9,167 nucleotides of DNA. It comes from Brevundimonas sp. (GTDB taxonomy: Bacteria; Pseudomonadota; Alphaproteobacteria; Caulobacterales; Caulobacteraceae). The position numbers and the translations under genes were made by a program. Of the stretch, positions 1 through 6,415 are shown piece after piece. A model generated the notes under the pieces. That model worked only from the letters and a program-made list of their open reading frames with translations, ran no database searches and was not told the origin of the DNA. The stretch lies in the NCBI GenBank assembly GCA_012270135.1, contig JAAXIW010000167.1:1897-11063 (forward strand). The letters are read 5' to 3'. Numbering within the stretch: the first letter of the stretch is position 1; each line of letters begins with the position of its first letter.

Positions 1-2
1 TG

Positions 3-482
3 CATATCGATGACGGCGCCGCAGCCGTGCGCACCGAGGCGGTAGTCGCCTCCGCGCTCGGCGATCCCGACCGCCTCGCCCGCGAGCTGCGCGCCGAGGC
101 CGGCGCCCGCCGCTGGGACCAGGAGAAGAACCCGTCCGCGGCCGCCGGCGCCGTGTTCGCGGTGCTGGGGCTGGGCGCGATCGACATCCTGATCCTGCTG
201 CCCATCCTGATGACCGTGGTCAGCGTGCTGTTCGGCTTCTTCATGGCCGCCATCGGCCTGTTCATCGGCGGCGGGGCGGTCATGGTCGCAGGCCCCATCG
301 TGGGCTTCCCCGGCGGCGTGCTCGCGGCGGTGCTCGCCGGCGTGGGCATGATGGCCGGCGCCGCCGCCATCGGCGCCCTGACCGCCATCGCCACCATCCT
401 GCTGGTCAACGCGACCGTCTGGTTCGCCCGCCTTCACTACCGGCTGCTCAAGCCGGCCCTCGACAACCAGCCCCCGGCCTGA
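3..482 (+). CDS. DUF1700/HAAS-type integral membrane protein (5' partial)
   Basis: The reading frame is open through the left edge, so the true start lies outside the window. The GTG at 27 is only an internal codon. The 159 visible residues start with a helical segment ending in ALGDPDRLARELRAE, which matches the conserved tail of the HAAS/DUF1700 N-terminal domain (typically 'A...LGDP..IA.EI'). After about residue 45 there are several hydrophobic stretches, probably three to four membrane helices, rich in Gly and Ala, and then a short basic tail (RLHYRLLKPALDN). Proteins of this family are often encoded directly after a PadR-type regulator and before a DUF4097/DUF2807 protein; the next gene here is of that kind, 12 bp downstream, so the two are probably co-transcribed. 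The molecular role is not established. The family call rests on the short N-terminal motif and the context. Confidence 0.75.
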   Translation, partial: HIDDGAAAVRTEAVVASALGDPDRLARELRAEAGARRWDQEKNPSAAAGAVFAVLGLGAIDILILLPILMTVVSVLFGFFMAAIGLFIGGGAVMVAGPIVGFPGGVLAAVLAGVGMMAGAAAIGALTAIATILLVNATVWFARLHYRLLKPALDNQPPA

Positions 483-494
483 GGAGAGACCCGC

Positions 495-1238
495 ATGATC
501 CGCACCCTTCTGATCATCACCGGCGCCAGCCTGGTGCTGTGCCTCGCCGCCCTCGCCGGAGCCGCCGCCATCGGCGGCCAAGAAATGGCCCGGCACGGCT
601 GGAGCTGGACCATCCGCGACGACCACGAAACCGTCCGCTTCCAGCGCGCCGACAGCGGCCCCTCCGTCACCCGCAACCTCGCCTGGGACGGCAGCGACCG
701 CCTCGACATCGAGGTCGCCGCCAACGTCACCTACGTTCAGGGCGACGCCGCCACGGTCGAGATCACCGGCCCCCGCAACCAGGTCGAGGGCCTGCGCCTC
801 CGCGGCGGCCGCCTGACCTTCAACGATGACGACCACACCAATGTGGTCATGTTCGGCTGGCGCCACCAGGACCGGCTCCGGATCATCGTCACCGCGCCCT
901 CCGTGCGGACCTTCAACCTGTCCAGCTCGGGCGACCTGAGCATCCGGGACTACGACCAGCCCAATCTGATGCTGCGCATCACCGGCTCGGGCGACGTCGA
1001 CGCCGCCGGCCGAACGGAAACCGTTGAAGTGGATATTCACGGCTCCGGAGAAGCCGATCTCTCGGCCCTGGAAACGCGCGACGCCGACGTCGAGATCTCC
1101 GGGTCAGGAGAGGCGGCGATCGGGCCGACCGGCGCCGCCCGGATCACCATCTCCGGCTCCGGCGACGTCGACCTGACCCGGCGGCCGGCCAGCGTGATCC
1201 AGAACGTGTCCGGTTCAGGCGACGTGCGGCAGAACTAG
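495..1238 (+). CDS. Exported DUF2807 (GIN-domain) beta-repeat protein
   Basis: The product has 247 residues. Residues 3-27 are a hydrophobic signal or anchor sequence, so the protein is placed in the periplasm or tethered to the inner membrane. From about residue 65 the sequence has the DUF2807 pattern: short beta strands punctuated by GSGD or GSGE turns. Six such turns occur with D/E at residues 147, 167, 186, 206, 224 and 243, about 19 residues apart, which fits rungs of a right-handed beta-helix-like fold. The start is well supported: GAGGAGAG lies just upstream, and the stop codon of the previous gene (TGAGGAG) is fused to this ribosome binding site, suggesting translational coupling. No catalytic residues are apparent. 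The family is often called a putative adhesin, but its function is undemonstrated, and an envelope-stress or structural role is equally possible. DUF4097 is a closely similar alternative family label. Confidence 0.85.
   Translation: MIRTLLIITGASLVLCLAALAGAAAIGGQEMARHGWSWTIRDDHETVRFQRADSGPSVTRNLAWDGSDRLDIEVAANVTYVQGDAATVEITGPRNQVEGLRLRGGRLTFNDDDHTNVVMFGWRHQDRLRIIVTAPSVRTFNLSSSGDLSIRDYDQPNLMLRITGSGDVDAAGRTETVEVDIHGSGEADLSALETRDADVEISGSGEAAIGPTGAARITISGSGDVDLTRRPASVIQNVSGSGDVRQN
924..1235 (+). repeat. Coding repeats for GSGD/GSGE rungs of the DUF2807 protein
   Basis: Within the C-terminal 40% of the DUF2807 gene, six degenerate units of about 54-60 bp each encode a turn of the type (S/T/H)GSG(D/E) followed by a beta strand. 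The DNA of the turns varies (GGCTCGGGCGACGTC, GGCTCCGGAGAAGCC, GGTTCAGGCGACGTG), so this is an old protein-level repeat rather than a recent tandem duplication. Confidence 0.7.
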
Positions 1239-1257
1239 CGTCGGCCGCCGCCTCATG

Positions 1258-1285
1258 GAGGGGCCGGGCGAAATCCCGGCTCCTC
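1258..1285. terminator. Hairpin between convergent genes, likely bidirectional terminator
   Basis: An 11-bp stem (1258-1268 paired with 1275-1285, one G-T pair) encloses the 6-nt loop CGAAAT. It sits 20 bp after the DUF2807 stop codon and 15 bp before the stop codon of the convergent lipoprotein gene. Neither flank has a clear T-run, so it is not a textbook intrinsic terminator, but position and stem strength suit a shared transcript end. Confidence 0.55.
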
Positions 1286-1300
1286 ATCCGGCCTCCCTGA

Positions 1301-1561
1301 TTACTGCGCCGGCGTCGTCCGGGCCTCCGAGGTCTGGCCATCCGGCGTGAGGGTTCCCTCCTGCGGCTGGCTGGCTTCGGCGGCGGCGCGATTCGCCGAG
1401 GCTTCCAGCTGAGCCGTGGGGACAGCCGCTTCAGGCATTTCAGTGCTCACCTCCGCCTCGGCCACCGAGGTTTCCGCCGTCGCGGTGCGTTCGTTGTCCC
1501 CGCAGGCTGCGAGGGCCAGGGCGGCAGCCACGCCGAATGTCGTCAACACAATCGATTTCAT
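1301..1561 (-). CDS. Small acidic lipoprotein, hypothetical
   Basis: This is an 86-residue protein with a lipoprotein signal peptide: basic N-terminus (MKS), hydrophobic core, and lipobox LAAC with the modified cysteine at residue 20. The mature part of about 67 residues is low in complexity, rich in Ala, Glu, Thr, Ser and Gln, with no predicted fold or recognisable domain; it is probably a disordered chain anchored to a membrane. I chose the ATG at 1561 because AGGAGA lies 6 nt upstream of it and the signal peptide begins there; a longer in-frame start at 1657 would put 32 irrelevant residues before the signal. Asp at +2 is absent (Gly-Asp follows Cys), so outer-membrane sorting is plausible. 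It is a single gene, convergent with the DUF2807 gene and divergent from tldD. Function unknown. Confidence 0.8.
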   Translation of the reverse strand: MKSIVLTTFGVAAALALAACGDNERTATAETSVAEAEVSTEMPEAAVPTAQLEASANRAAAEASQPQEGTLTPDGQTSEARTTPAQ

Positions 1562-1627
1562 GATCGGTCTCCTGGCCGACGGCGAAACGGAACATCCGCC
1601 TACGCGAACCGCCGGCGCGTCTGACCC

Positions 1628-1652
1628 AACCTTCGCGCCTGGCCATGGTTCC
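1628..1652 (-). promoter_or_regulatory. Possible EcfG-type (general stress sigma) promoter for the lipoprotein gene
   Basis: On the - strand GGAAC (1652-1648) is followed after 16 nt by GGTT (1631-1628). The alphaproteobacterial general-stress sigma EcfG/SigT is known to recognise GGAAC-N16/17-CGTT, so this differs at one base. It would give a leader of about 60 nt before the lipoprotein start at 1561. One short match in GC-rich DNA may be chance. Confidence 0.3.
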
Positions 1653-1680
1653 GCCACATTCCGGGGGCGAAGACCGGCGC

Positions 1681-1701
1681 GCGGGCGGTGACTTCGCCCG
1701 C
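1681..1701. repeat. Inverted repeat upstream of tldD
   Basis: Perfect 7-bp arms GCGGGCG and CGCCCGC flank a 7-nt loop (GTGACTT), ending 21 nt before the tldD start. It could form a hairpin in the tldD leader or be an operator. In DNA this rich in GC such an arm pair may also be chance. Confidence 0.35.
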
Positions 1702-1722
1702 CGCACCTCCTATTTCAGCGGG

Positions 1723-3153
1723 ATGACCCTGCCCGTTCAACCGCCCGCCATCCTCGAATCCGCCGACACGACCCCGGACGAGGCGCTTTCCATTCTGCAG
1801 GACGCCCTGGCGGGGGCCGACGACGGCGAACTGTTCCTCGAACGCTCGGAACTGGAATCGCTGGTCTTCGACGATGGCCGGCTGAAGTCCGCGGCCTATG
1901 ACGCGACCGAAGGCTTCGGCCTCCGGGTCGTGGCGGGCGAGACGGCCGGCTACGCCCACGCCAATGAGATCAGCGGTTCCGCCCTGCGCCGCGCCGCGGA
2001 CAGCGCCGCCCTCGCCAAGGCCGGCCATGCGGGCGTGACCGCCGAAGCGCCCCGCGCCACCAACCAGAAGCTCTACGACGCCGTCGACCCGCTGGCCTCG
2101 CCCGCCTTTTCGGACAAGATCGCCCTGCTGGCCGAGATCGACGCCTGGGCCCGGGCCCGGGATCCGCGCGTGGTGCAGGTTTCGGCCAGCCTGGTCGGCG
2201 AGCGGCGCAACATCGAGATCCTGCGCGGCGACGGCCGCCGGGTCTCGGACCTGCGCCCGCTGGTGCGGATGAACGTCTCGATCACCGTCGAGAAGGACGG
2301 CCGCCGGGAAAGCGCCTCCTCCGGCGCCGGCGGCCGCGCCGGATTTGAGAGCTGGATCGCGCCGGACCGCTGGCAGGGACAGGTGGACGAGGCGCTGCGG
2401 CAGGCGCTGGTCAATCTGGAGGCCGTCGACTGCCCGGCCGGGGAGATGGACGTGGTGCTCGGCGCCGGCTGGCCCGGCGTGCTTCTGCACGAGGCCATCG
2501 GCCACGGCTTCGAGGGCGACTTCCACCGCAAGGGGTCGTCGGTCTTTTCCGGCAAGATGGGGCAGCGTGTGGCCGCGCCGGGCGTGACCGTCGGCGACGA
2601 CGGCTCCATCGCCGGGCGCCGGGGTTCGCTCAGCATCGACGACGAAGGCACGCCGACCTCGCGCACCGTGCTGATCGAGGACGGCATCATGGTCGGGCTG
2701 ATGCACGACCGGCTGTCGGCGCGTCAGCTAGGCGCCCGCGCCACCGGAAACGGCCGGCGCCAGTCCTTCGCCCACATGCCGATGCCGCGCATGACCAACA
2801 CCTTCATGGAAGGCGGCGCAGCGAACCAGGCCGACATGATCGCCTCGACGAAGCGCGGCCTCTATGCGGCCAATTTCGGCGGCGGCCAGGTCGACATCAC
2901 CAACGGGAAGTTCGTCTTCCAGTGCACCGAGGCCTACCTGATCGAGGACGGCCGGATCACCGCCCCGGTGCGCGGCGCCACCCTGATCGGCGACGGCGCC
3001 ACGGCGCTGACGAAGATCGAGATGGTCGGCGACGACTTCGCCTTCGATCCCGGCGTCGGAGTCTGCGGCAAGGCCGGTCAGGGTGTCCCCGTCGTCATCG
3101 GTCAGCCCAGCCTCAAGATCGGCGGGCTGACCGTCGGCGGCACGGCGGTCTAG
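1723..3153 (+). CDS. tldD: TldD, zinc metalloprotease subunit
   Basis: The product has 476 residues, close to the roughly 480 of E. coli TldD. TldD pairs with TldE/PmbA to form a cytoplasmic heterodimeric metalloprotease that degrades unfolded peptides and is known for maturing microcin B17 and processing CcdA antitoxin. The signature is clear: HEAIGHGFEGD with the HExxxH zinc site at H256, E257 and H261, and the third ligand cysteine at C448 in GVCGKAGQG. Other family hallmarks are GFGLRV near the N-terminus, RMTNTF, and GLYAANFGGGQVDITNG. I took ATG at 1723: the frame stays open to an ATG at 1645, but that would add 26 residues without similarity to the family. The ribosome binding site is weak (AGCGGG just before ATG). 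No tldE/pmbA partner is in the window; in many bacteria the two genes are unlinked. Its stop codon is 10 bp from that of the convergent TraB/GumN-like gene. Confidence 0.95.
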   Translation: MTLPVQPPAILESADTTPDEALSILQDALAGADDGELFLERSELESLVFDDGRLKSAAYDATEGFGLRVVAGETAGYAHANEISGSALRRAADSAALAKAGHAGVTAEAPRATNQKLYDAVDPLASPAFSDKIALLAEIDAWARARDPRVVQVSASLVGERRNIEILRGDGRRVSDLRPLVRMNVSITVEKDGRRESASSGAGGRAGFESWIAPDRWQGQVDEALRQALVNLEAVDCPAGEMDVVLGAGWPGVLLHEAIGHGFEGDFHRKGSSVFSGKMGQRVAAPGVTVGDDGSIAGRRGSLSIDDEGTPTSRTVLIEDGIMVGLMHDRLSARQLGARATGNGRRQSFAHMPMPRMTNTFMEGGAANQADMIASTKRGLYAANFGGGQVDITNGKFVFQCTEAYLIEDGRITAPVRGATLIGDGATALTKIEMVGDDFAFDPGVGVCGKAGQGVPVVIGQPSLKIGGLTVGGTAV

Positions 3154-3163
3154 CCCTCCCGAC

Positions 3164-4114
3164 CTATTTCCATTCCGGCCCCACGACCTCGAAGCCCCGC
3201 GCTTCCAGGCCATCCAGCACGCCGCCCTCCTCGGCCAGCAGACGGATCGGCGCCACGCCCATGGTGACGCCGGGCGAGATCAGCGCCGTCTCGATGGCCG
3301 CCGCCCACTGCTGGTGAAGCTGGGGCGCGATCTCGGGATCGCCCCACGGCCAGCACTGATTGAGGGCGCGATCGATCGGCGAGGCCACGACGTCGGGAAC
3401 GCGCCGGGCGCGCCAGTCCTGGGCCCGTTCGCGGGCGGCGTCGGGGCCCAGCTCCGCCGCGGCGCTGGCGGCCTCGACACAGGGCACATGGGCGGACTGC
3501 GGCGCCTCGATCAGGCTGTTCACCAGTTCGTCGCCGCGGACCGTGCCGACGGGGCGGGTGTCGATACGGGCCCGACGCGCGGCCCGGCGGATCACGTCCA
3601 TGGCGTCGTCTCCGCCACGTCGACCGGTGTAGCCGGCCTTGTCCTGCATCAGGTCGAAGCCGAGAATCAGCAGGCTCCTGGTTCGCCAATCCTGATTGCG
3701 TTCCCCGGCCATCAAGGCTTCAAGCCGCGCCTGCCATTCCGGCGTCAGATAATCCGCGCTGGTCTGTCCCCGCGGCATGCGGGCGATGGTGCGGATGCGC
3801 CAGATCACGCGCAGCACATCGGTGAAGGAGGCGCGACCTTCCTGCGGCGTCAGGATCAGTTGCGAGCGGGCGGCGGCGGCTTCCAGATCGTCCGGTCGCC
3901 ATTGCAGGTCCCGCGGGATGCCGGTGATGGCGCCCACGAGGATCAGGGTGCTGTCGCCCCGGGTCACTGTCCACATCGGCGCGCCCGACCGCCGAGCCAG
4001 CACGACAACGTCCTCGACGGTGGCGGCTTGCTCCTGCGGCGTCTGGGCGGCCGCCGCCTGTGGCGCGCTCGCCAGCAGGACAAGCGAGAAAAGTATAGCG
4101 AACAATGATCTCAC
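3164..4114 (-). CDS. Exported TraB/GumN-family protein with degenerate signature motifs
   Basis: The product has 316 residues. Residues 1-23 form a signal peptide (hydrophobic core, likely cut AAA|QT), so it is periplasmic or secreted. The family pattern is seen at residues 46-68, PMWTVTRGDSTLILVGAI..IP, and in the C-terminal block GGVLDGLEARGFEV at 297-310. TraB/GumN/Tiki-type proteins are thought to be metal-dependent proteases with two GxxH motifs. Here the first reads GAIT (61-64) and the second GVAP (286-289), so both histidines are absent and the usual acidic residue after the first strand is replaced (LILTPQ). Activity of the canonical type is therefore doubtful. Two cysteines (212, 254) could form a disulfide. 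The start is GTG at 4114 with GGCAGG upstream. It is divergent from the TonB-dependent receptor and convergent with tldD. Confidence 0.75.
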   Translation of the reverse strand: MRSLFAILFSLVLLASAPQAAAAQTPQEQAATVEDVVVLARRSGAPMWTVTRGDSTLILVGAITGIPRDLQWRPDDLEAAAARSQLILTPQEGRASFTDVLRVIWRIRTIARMPRGQTSADYLTPEWQARLEALMAGERNQDWRTRSLLILGFDLMQDKAGYTGRRGGDDAMDVIRRAARRARIDTRPVGTVRGDELVNSLIEAPQSAHVPCVEAASAAAELGPDAARERAQDWRARRVPDVVASPIDRALNQCWPWGDPEIAPQLHQQWAAAIETALISPGVTMGVAPIRLLAEEGGVLDGLEARGFEVVGPEWK

Positions 4115-4126
4115 GATTACCTGCCG

Positions 4127-4152
4127 TTTCTAGTATTGAGTATTCGGTACAA
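4127..4152 (-). promoter_or_regulatory. Candidate promoter for the TraB/GumN-like gene
   Basis: On the - strand TTGTAC (4152-4147) and ACTAGAAA (4134-4127) are 12 nt apart. They resemble the Caulobacter housekeeping consensus TTGAC(G)-N10-14-GCTANAWC at 4 of 5 and about 6 of 8 positions. The -10 lies very close to the GTG start, which would leave an extremely short leader and cut into the apparent ribosome binding site; this counts against it. Confidence 0.2.
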
Positions 4153-4194
4153 GCCTTGTTCAGAACACGAGCATGACAGCCTTGTAATGCTGTC
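4149..4194. promoter_or_regulatory. Cluster of three dyads in the divergent TraB-like/receptor control region
   Basis: Three perfect inverted repeats lie within 46 bp: ACAAG-C-CTTGT (4149-4159), TGTTC-A-GAACA (4157-4167, overlapping the first by three bases), and GACAGC-N8-GCTGTC (4175-4194). The motif (G)CCTTGT also recurs at 4153-4159 and 4179-4185, with a variant GTCTTGTAAC at 4216-4225. They lie 90-135 bp before the receptor start and 35-80 bp before the TraB-like start, a normal place for operators controlling either gene. The third dyad is followed by CCGCTTTTTAA, so as RNA it could also act as a weak terminator or attenuator. No known regulator's site is matched with confidence. Confidence 0.45.
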
Positions 4195-4205
4195 CGCTTT
4201 TTAAT
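4182..4205 (+). promoter_or_regulatory. Candidate promoter for the TonB-dependent receptor
   Basis: TTGTAA (4182-4187) and TTTAAT (4200-4205), 12 nt apart, have the shortened spacing common for Caulobacter housekeeping promoters; they sit in the most AT-rich part of the window and overlap the third dyad. Transcription would begin near 4212, giving a leader of about 70 nt. Only the -35 side is a reasonable match. Confidence 0.25.
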
Positions 4206-4282
4206 CCACCTTGCCGTCTTGTAACTGGAGATGGCCGCGTCAGGACGCCACACCTTCGTCACACGACAAGGGGAATCCTGCA

Positions 4283-6364
4283 ATGACGAAGACCATCCTT
4301 CTGGCCACGACCGCCGTCCTGCTGACCGGGGGCGCGGCGGCGGCCCAGACCGCATCGGACGGTCCCGAACGGCAGGTCGCCCAGGCGCCGGTCCCGGTGA
4401 ACGGCCAGGATGTCCAGACCGACGCGGTCCAGCAGGGCGTTCTGGTCTTCACCCCCGACTTCTTCGCCGACCAGCGCCCCAACACCGCACTCGACATGGT
4501 GTCCCGGGTTCCGGGCTTCTCGATCAACGACGGCTCGGGCAGCCGCGGCTTCGAGGGCGCGGTCGGCAACATCCTGATCAACAACGCCCGTCCTGCCTCC
4601 AAGAACGACACCGGCTCCAGCGTCCTGTCGCGCACCCTCGCCAGCCAGGTCGAACGCATCGAGCTGATCCGCGGCGGCGCGCCCGGCATCGACATGCAGG
4701 GCTATTCGGTGGTCGTGAACGTGATCCTGAAGACGGAGAACACCCGGCAGTCGATCCTTACGACCAGCGCCTTCCTGTTCGACGGCGGGCGGGATTCGTT
4801 CAATGGCTCGTATCAGTTCACGGCTCGCGAGGGCGAACGCACCTGGGGGGTCACCCTCAGCGACGGCGTCGCGATCAGCGACGCCAACGGCGTCGGCGAG
4901 GTGGTCCGCACCGACGCCAATGGAAACGTCATCCGCCGCGAGGATTACTTCAACGATTCCTGGGGCGGCGGGCAGTCCGTGCGCGGAAATTTCGCCACCC
5001 CGCTGTTCGGCGGAAAGATCGATCTGACCGCCCGCTACGGCGTCAACGACTTCCACAACGTCCATCTCCAGACCGCTGCCGATGTCCGCCGCGAGAGCCT
5101 GTTCGACAACGACGGCGACGGCGGCGAGTTCGGGGCCGTCTACACCCGCCCGCTGAGCGACCGGCTGAAGATGGAGACGCGACTGATCCACCAGTGGAAC
5201 AGCTTCGAATCCGTCTCGACCTCGCGCAGCCGCCTCGGCGGGGTCGACAGTCCGGAGCAGCAATTCGCGGGCGCGGGCGACTCGTCCGAATCGATCCTGC
5301 GCGGCCTGGTGCGCTTCGAGCGCTCGTCCGCCCTGACCTTCGAGACCGGGGCCGAAGTGGCCTACAACATGCTGGAGGTCGATCAGGCCTACTCGGTCGG
5401 CGGCGTCGACGTGCCGCTGCCGTCCGACTCGGTGAAGGTCGAGGAAACGCGGGGCGAGGCCTTCGGCAAGGCGACCTGGCGGATCCGGCCCGAACTGACG
5501 CTCGAGGGCGGCCTGCGGCTGGAGAGTTCGACGATCAGCCAGTCGGGCGACGCCGAACTGGAGAAGAGCTTCTTCTTCGCCAAGCCGCGCTTCCTCGCCA
5601 CCTGGACGCCGATGGCCAACAACCAGGTGCGGGTCCGTTTCGAACGCGAGGTCGGCCAGCTCGACTTCGGGGACTTCGCGGCCTCGGCCGAGCTTCAGGA
5701 CGGCAATGTGTTCGGCGGCAACGTCGACCTGGAGCCGGAGGAGCGCTGGATCAGCGAACTGATCTACGAACGGCGATTCTGGGGCGACGGCATCGTCAGC
5801 GTCGGCCTGCGCCACGACGAGATCGCCAACGCCCTCGACGTCATTCCGCTCGACATGGGGCTTTCGGCCAGAGGCAACATCGGCGACGGCACGCTGGACC
5901 AGCTGGCCCTGACCATCGCCATTCCGACCGACAAGCTGGGCGTCGCCGGCGGCATGTTCCGCTTCCGCAACACCTGGAACCACACGGAGGTCACCGATCC
6001 GACCACCGGGGAGATCCGGCCAATCTCCAACATCCGCGCCAGCCAGGCGGTGATCTCCTGGGAGCAGGACATCACCAGCTGGAAGCTGCAGTACGGCGCC
6101 GCCTTCATCCCGTTGCTGGGCCAGAAGAGCTTCGACCCGGACCAGACGTCCGGCTGGCGCGGCCACGACTATTTCGAGGCCTGGGCCGAGTACAAGCCGA
6201 CCGACACCCTGTCGATCCGGGCCCAGGTCAACATCTGGAACGACTTCAACGTCGAGCGCACGGTCTACGCCAACCGGACGCCAGCCCGCCCGATCGCCTA
6301 TGTCGAGAACCGCTACATCGACCCGAGGACCTTCTTCCAGGTCCGGGTGCGGAAGACGTTCTAG
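4283..6364 (+). CDS. TonB-dependent outer-membrane receptor
   Basis: The product has 693 residues and imports an unknown ligand across the outer membrane using TonB energy. Residues 1-21 are a signal peptide (MTKTILLATTAVLL, cut near AAAA|QT). The plug domain lies at about 50-150 and shows TALDMVSRVPGF, a glycine-rich loop (DGSGSRGFEG), ILINNARP, VERIELIRGGAPGIDMQGYS and VVNVILK, all typical plug elements. The rest is an alternating beta-strand barrel ending in VRVRKTF, with the terminal Phe required for outer-membrane insertion. I see no canonical TonB box; the stretch GVLVFTPDFF at 52-61 may serve. The start at 4283 is favoured over an upstream in-frame ATG at 4211 because AAGGGGA lies 8 nt upstream and the signal peptide starts here. 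It stands alone, divergent from the TraB-like gene; the substrate cannot be told from sequence. Confidence 0.93.
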   Translation: MTKTILLATTAVLLTGGAAAAQTASDGPERQVAQAPVPVNGQDVQTDAVQQGVLVFTPDFFADQRPNTALDMVSRVPGFSINDGSGSRGFEGAVGNILINNARPASKNDTGSSVLSRTLASQVERIELIRGGAPGIDMQGYSVVVNVILKTENTRQSILTTSAFLFDGGRDSFNGSYQFTAREGERTWGVTLSDGVAISDANGVGEVVRTDANGNVIRREDYFNDSWGGGQSVRGNFATPLFGGKIDLTARYGVNDFHNVHLQTAADVRRESLFDNDGDGGEFGAVYTRPLSDRLKMETRLIHQWNSFESVSTSRSRLGGVDSPEQQFAGAGDSSESILRGLVRFERSSALTFETGAEVAYNMLEVDQAYSVGGVDVPLPSDSVKVEETRGEAFGKATWRIRPELTLEGGLRLESSTISQSGDAELEKSFFFAKPRFLATWTPMANNQVRVRFEREVGQLDFGDFAASAELQDGNVFGGNVDLEPEERWISELIYERRFWGDGIVSVGLRHDEIANALDVIPLDMGLSARGNIGDGTLDQLALTIAIPTDKLGVAGGMFRFRNTWNHTEVTDPTTGEIRPISNIRASQAVISWEQDITSWKLQYGAAFIPLLGQKSFDPDQTSGWRGHDYFEAWAEYKPTDTLSIRAQVNIWNDFNVERTVYANRTPARPIAYVENRYIDPRTFFQVRVRKTF

Positions 6365-6385
6365 GTCCGCCTGCGCAAGACCTTC
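6339..6385 (+). repeat. Imperfect tandem repeat spanning the receptor stop codon
   Basis: A 23-bp unit at 6339-6361, encoding the receptor's last residues VRVRKTF, is repeated at 6363-6385 with 19 of 23 bases identical and a period of 24 bp. The second copy lies immediately after the TAG stop, in the same frame, and would read VRLRKTF. All four differences are G in the first copy and C in the second; three are synonymous and one changes Val to Leu. Confidence 0.8.
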
Positions 6386-6415
6386 CCCAGAGGCAGCCCC
6401 CCGCAGGCTGGATGG

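Noticed and set aside
1703..1714. Perfect ribosome binding site AGGAGGTG on the - strand just upstream of tldD
   Set aside because: No start codon follows at a usable distance on that strand, and the frame beyond it has no gene-like features. It is probably chance, though it resembles the 16S rRNA 3' tail when read on +.
1600..2706. A 368-codon frame antisense to tldD
   Set aside because: The sense strand encodes an unmistakable TldD with its zinc site; the antisense product has no recognisable domain.
3314..4108. A 264-codon + strand frame antisense to the TraB/GumN-like gene
   Set aside because: The - strand frame has a signal peptide and family motifs; the + frame has none and no ribosome binding site.
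4149..4168. LexA-type box (GTTC-N7-GTTC) around TTGTTCAGAACACG
   Set aside because: The second half-site is absent on either strand, so the SOS consensus is not met; the sequence is better described as a simple palindrome.
4173..4195. Pho box upstream of the receptor
   Set aside because: One CTGTCAT-like half-site is present on the - strand, but no second half lies 11 bp away in direct orientation.
4259..6166. A 635-codon frame antisense to the receptor gene
   Set aside because: It is the reverse shadow of the receptor's codon bias; no ribosome binding site or family motif, and composition is that of an antisense artefact.
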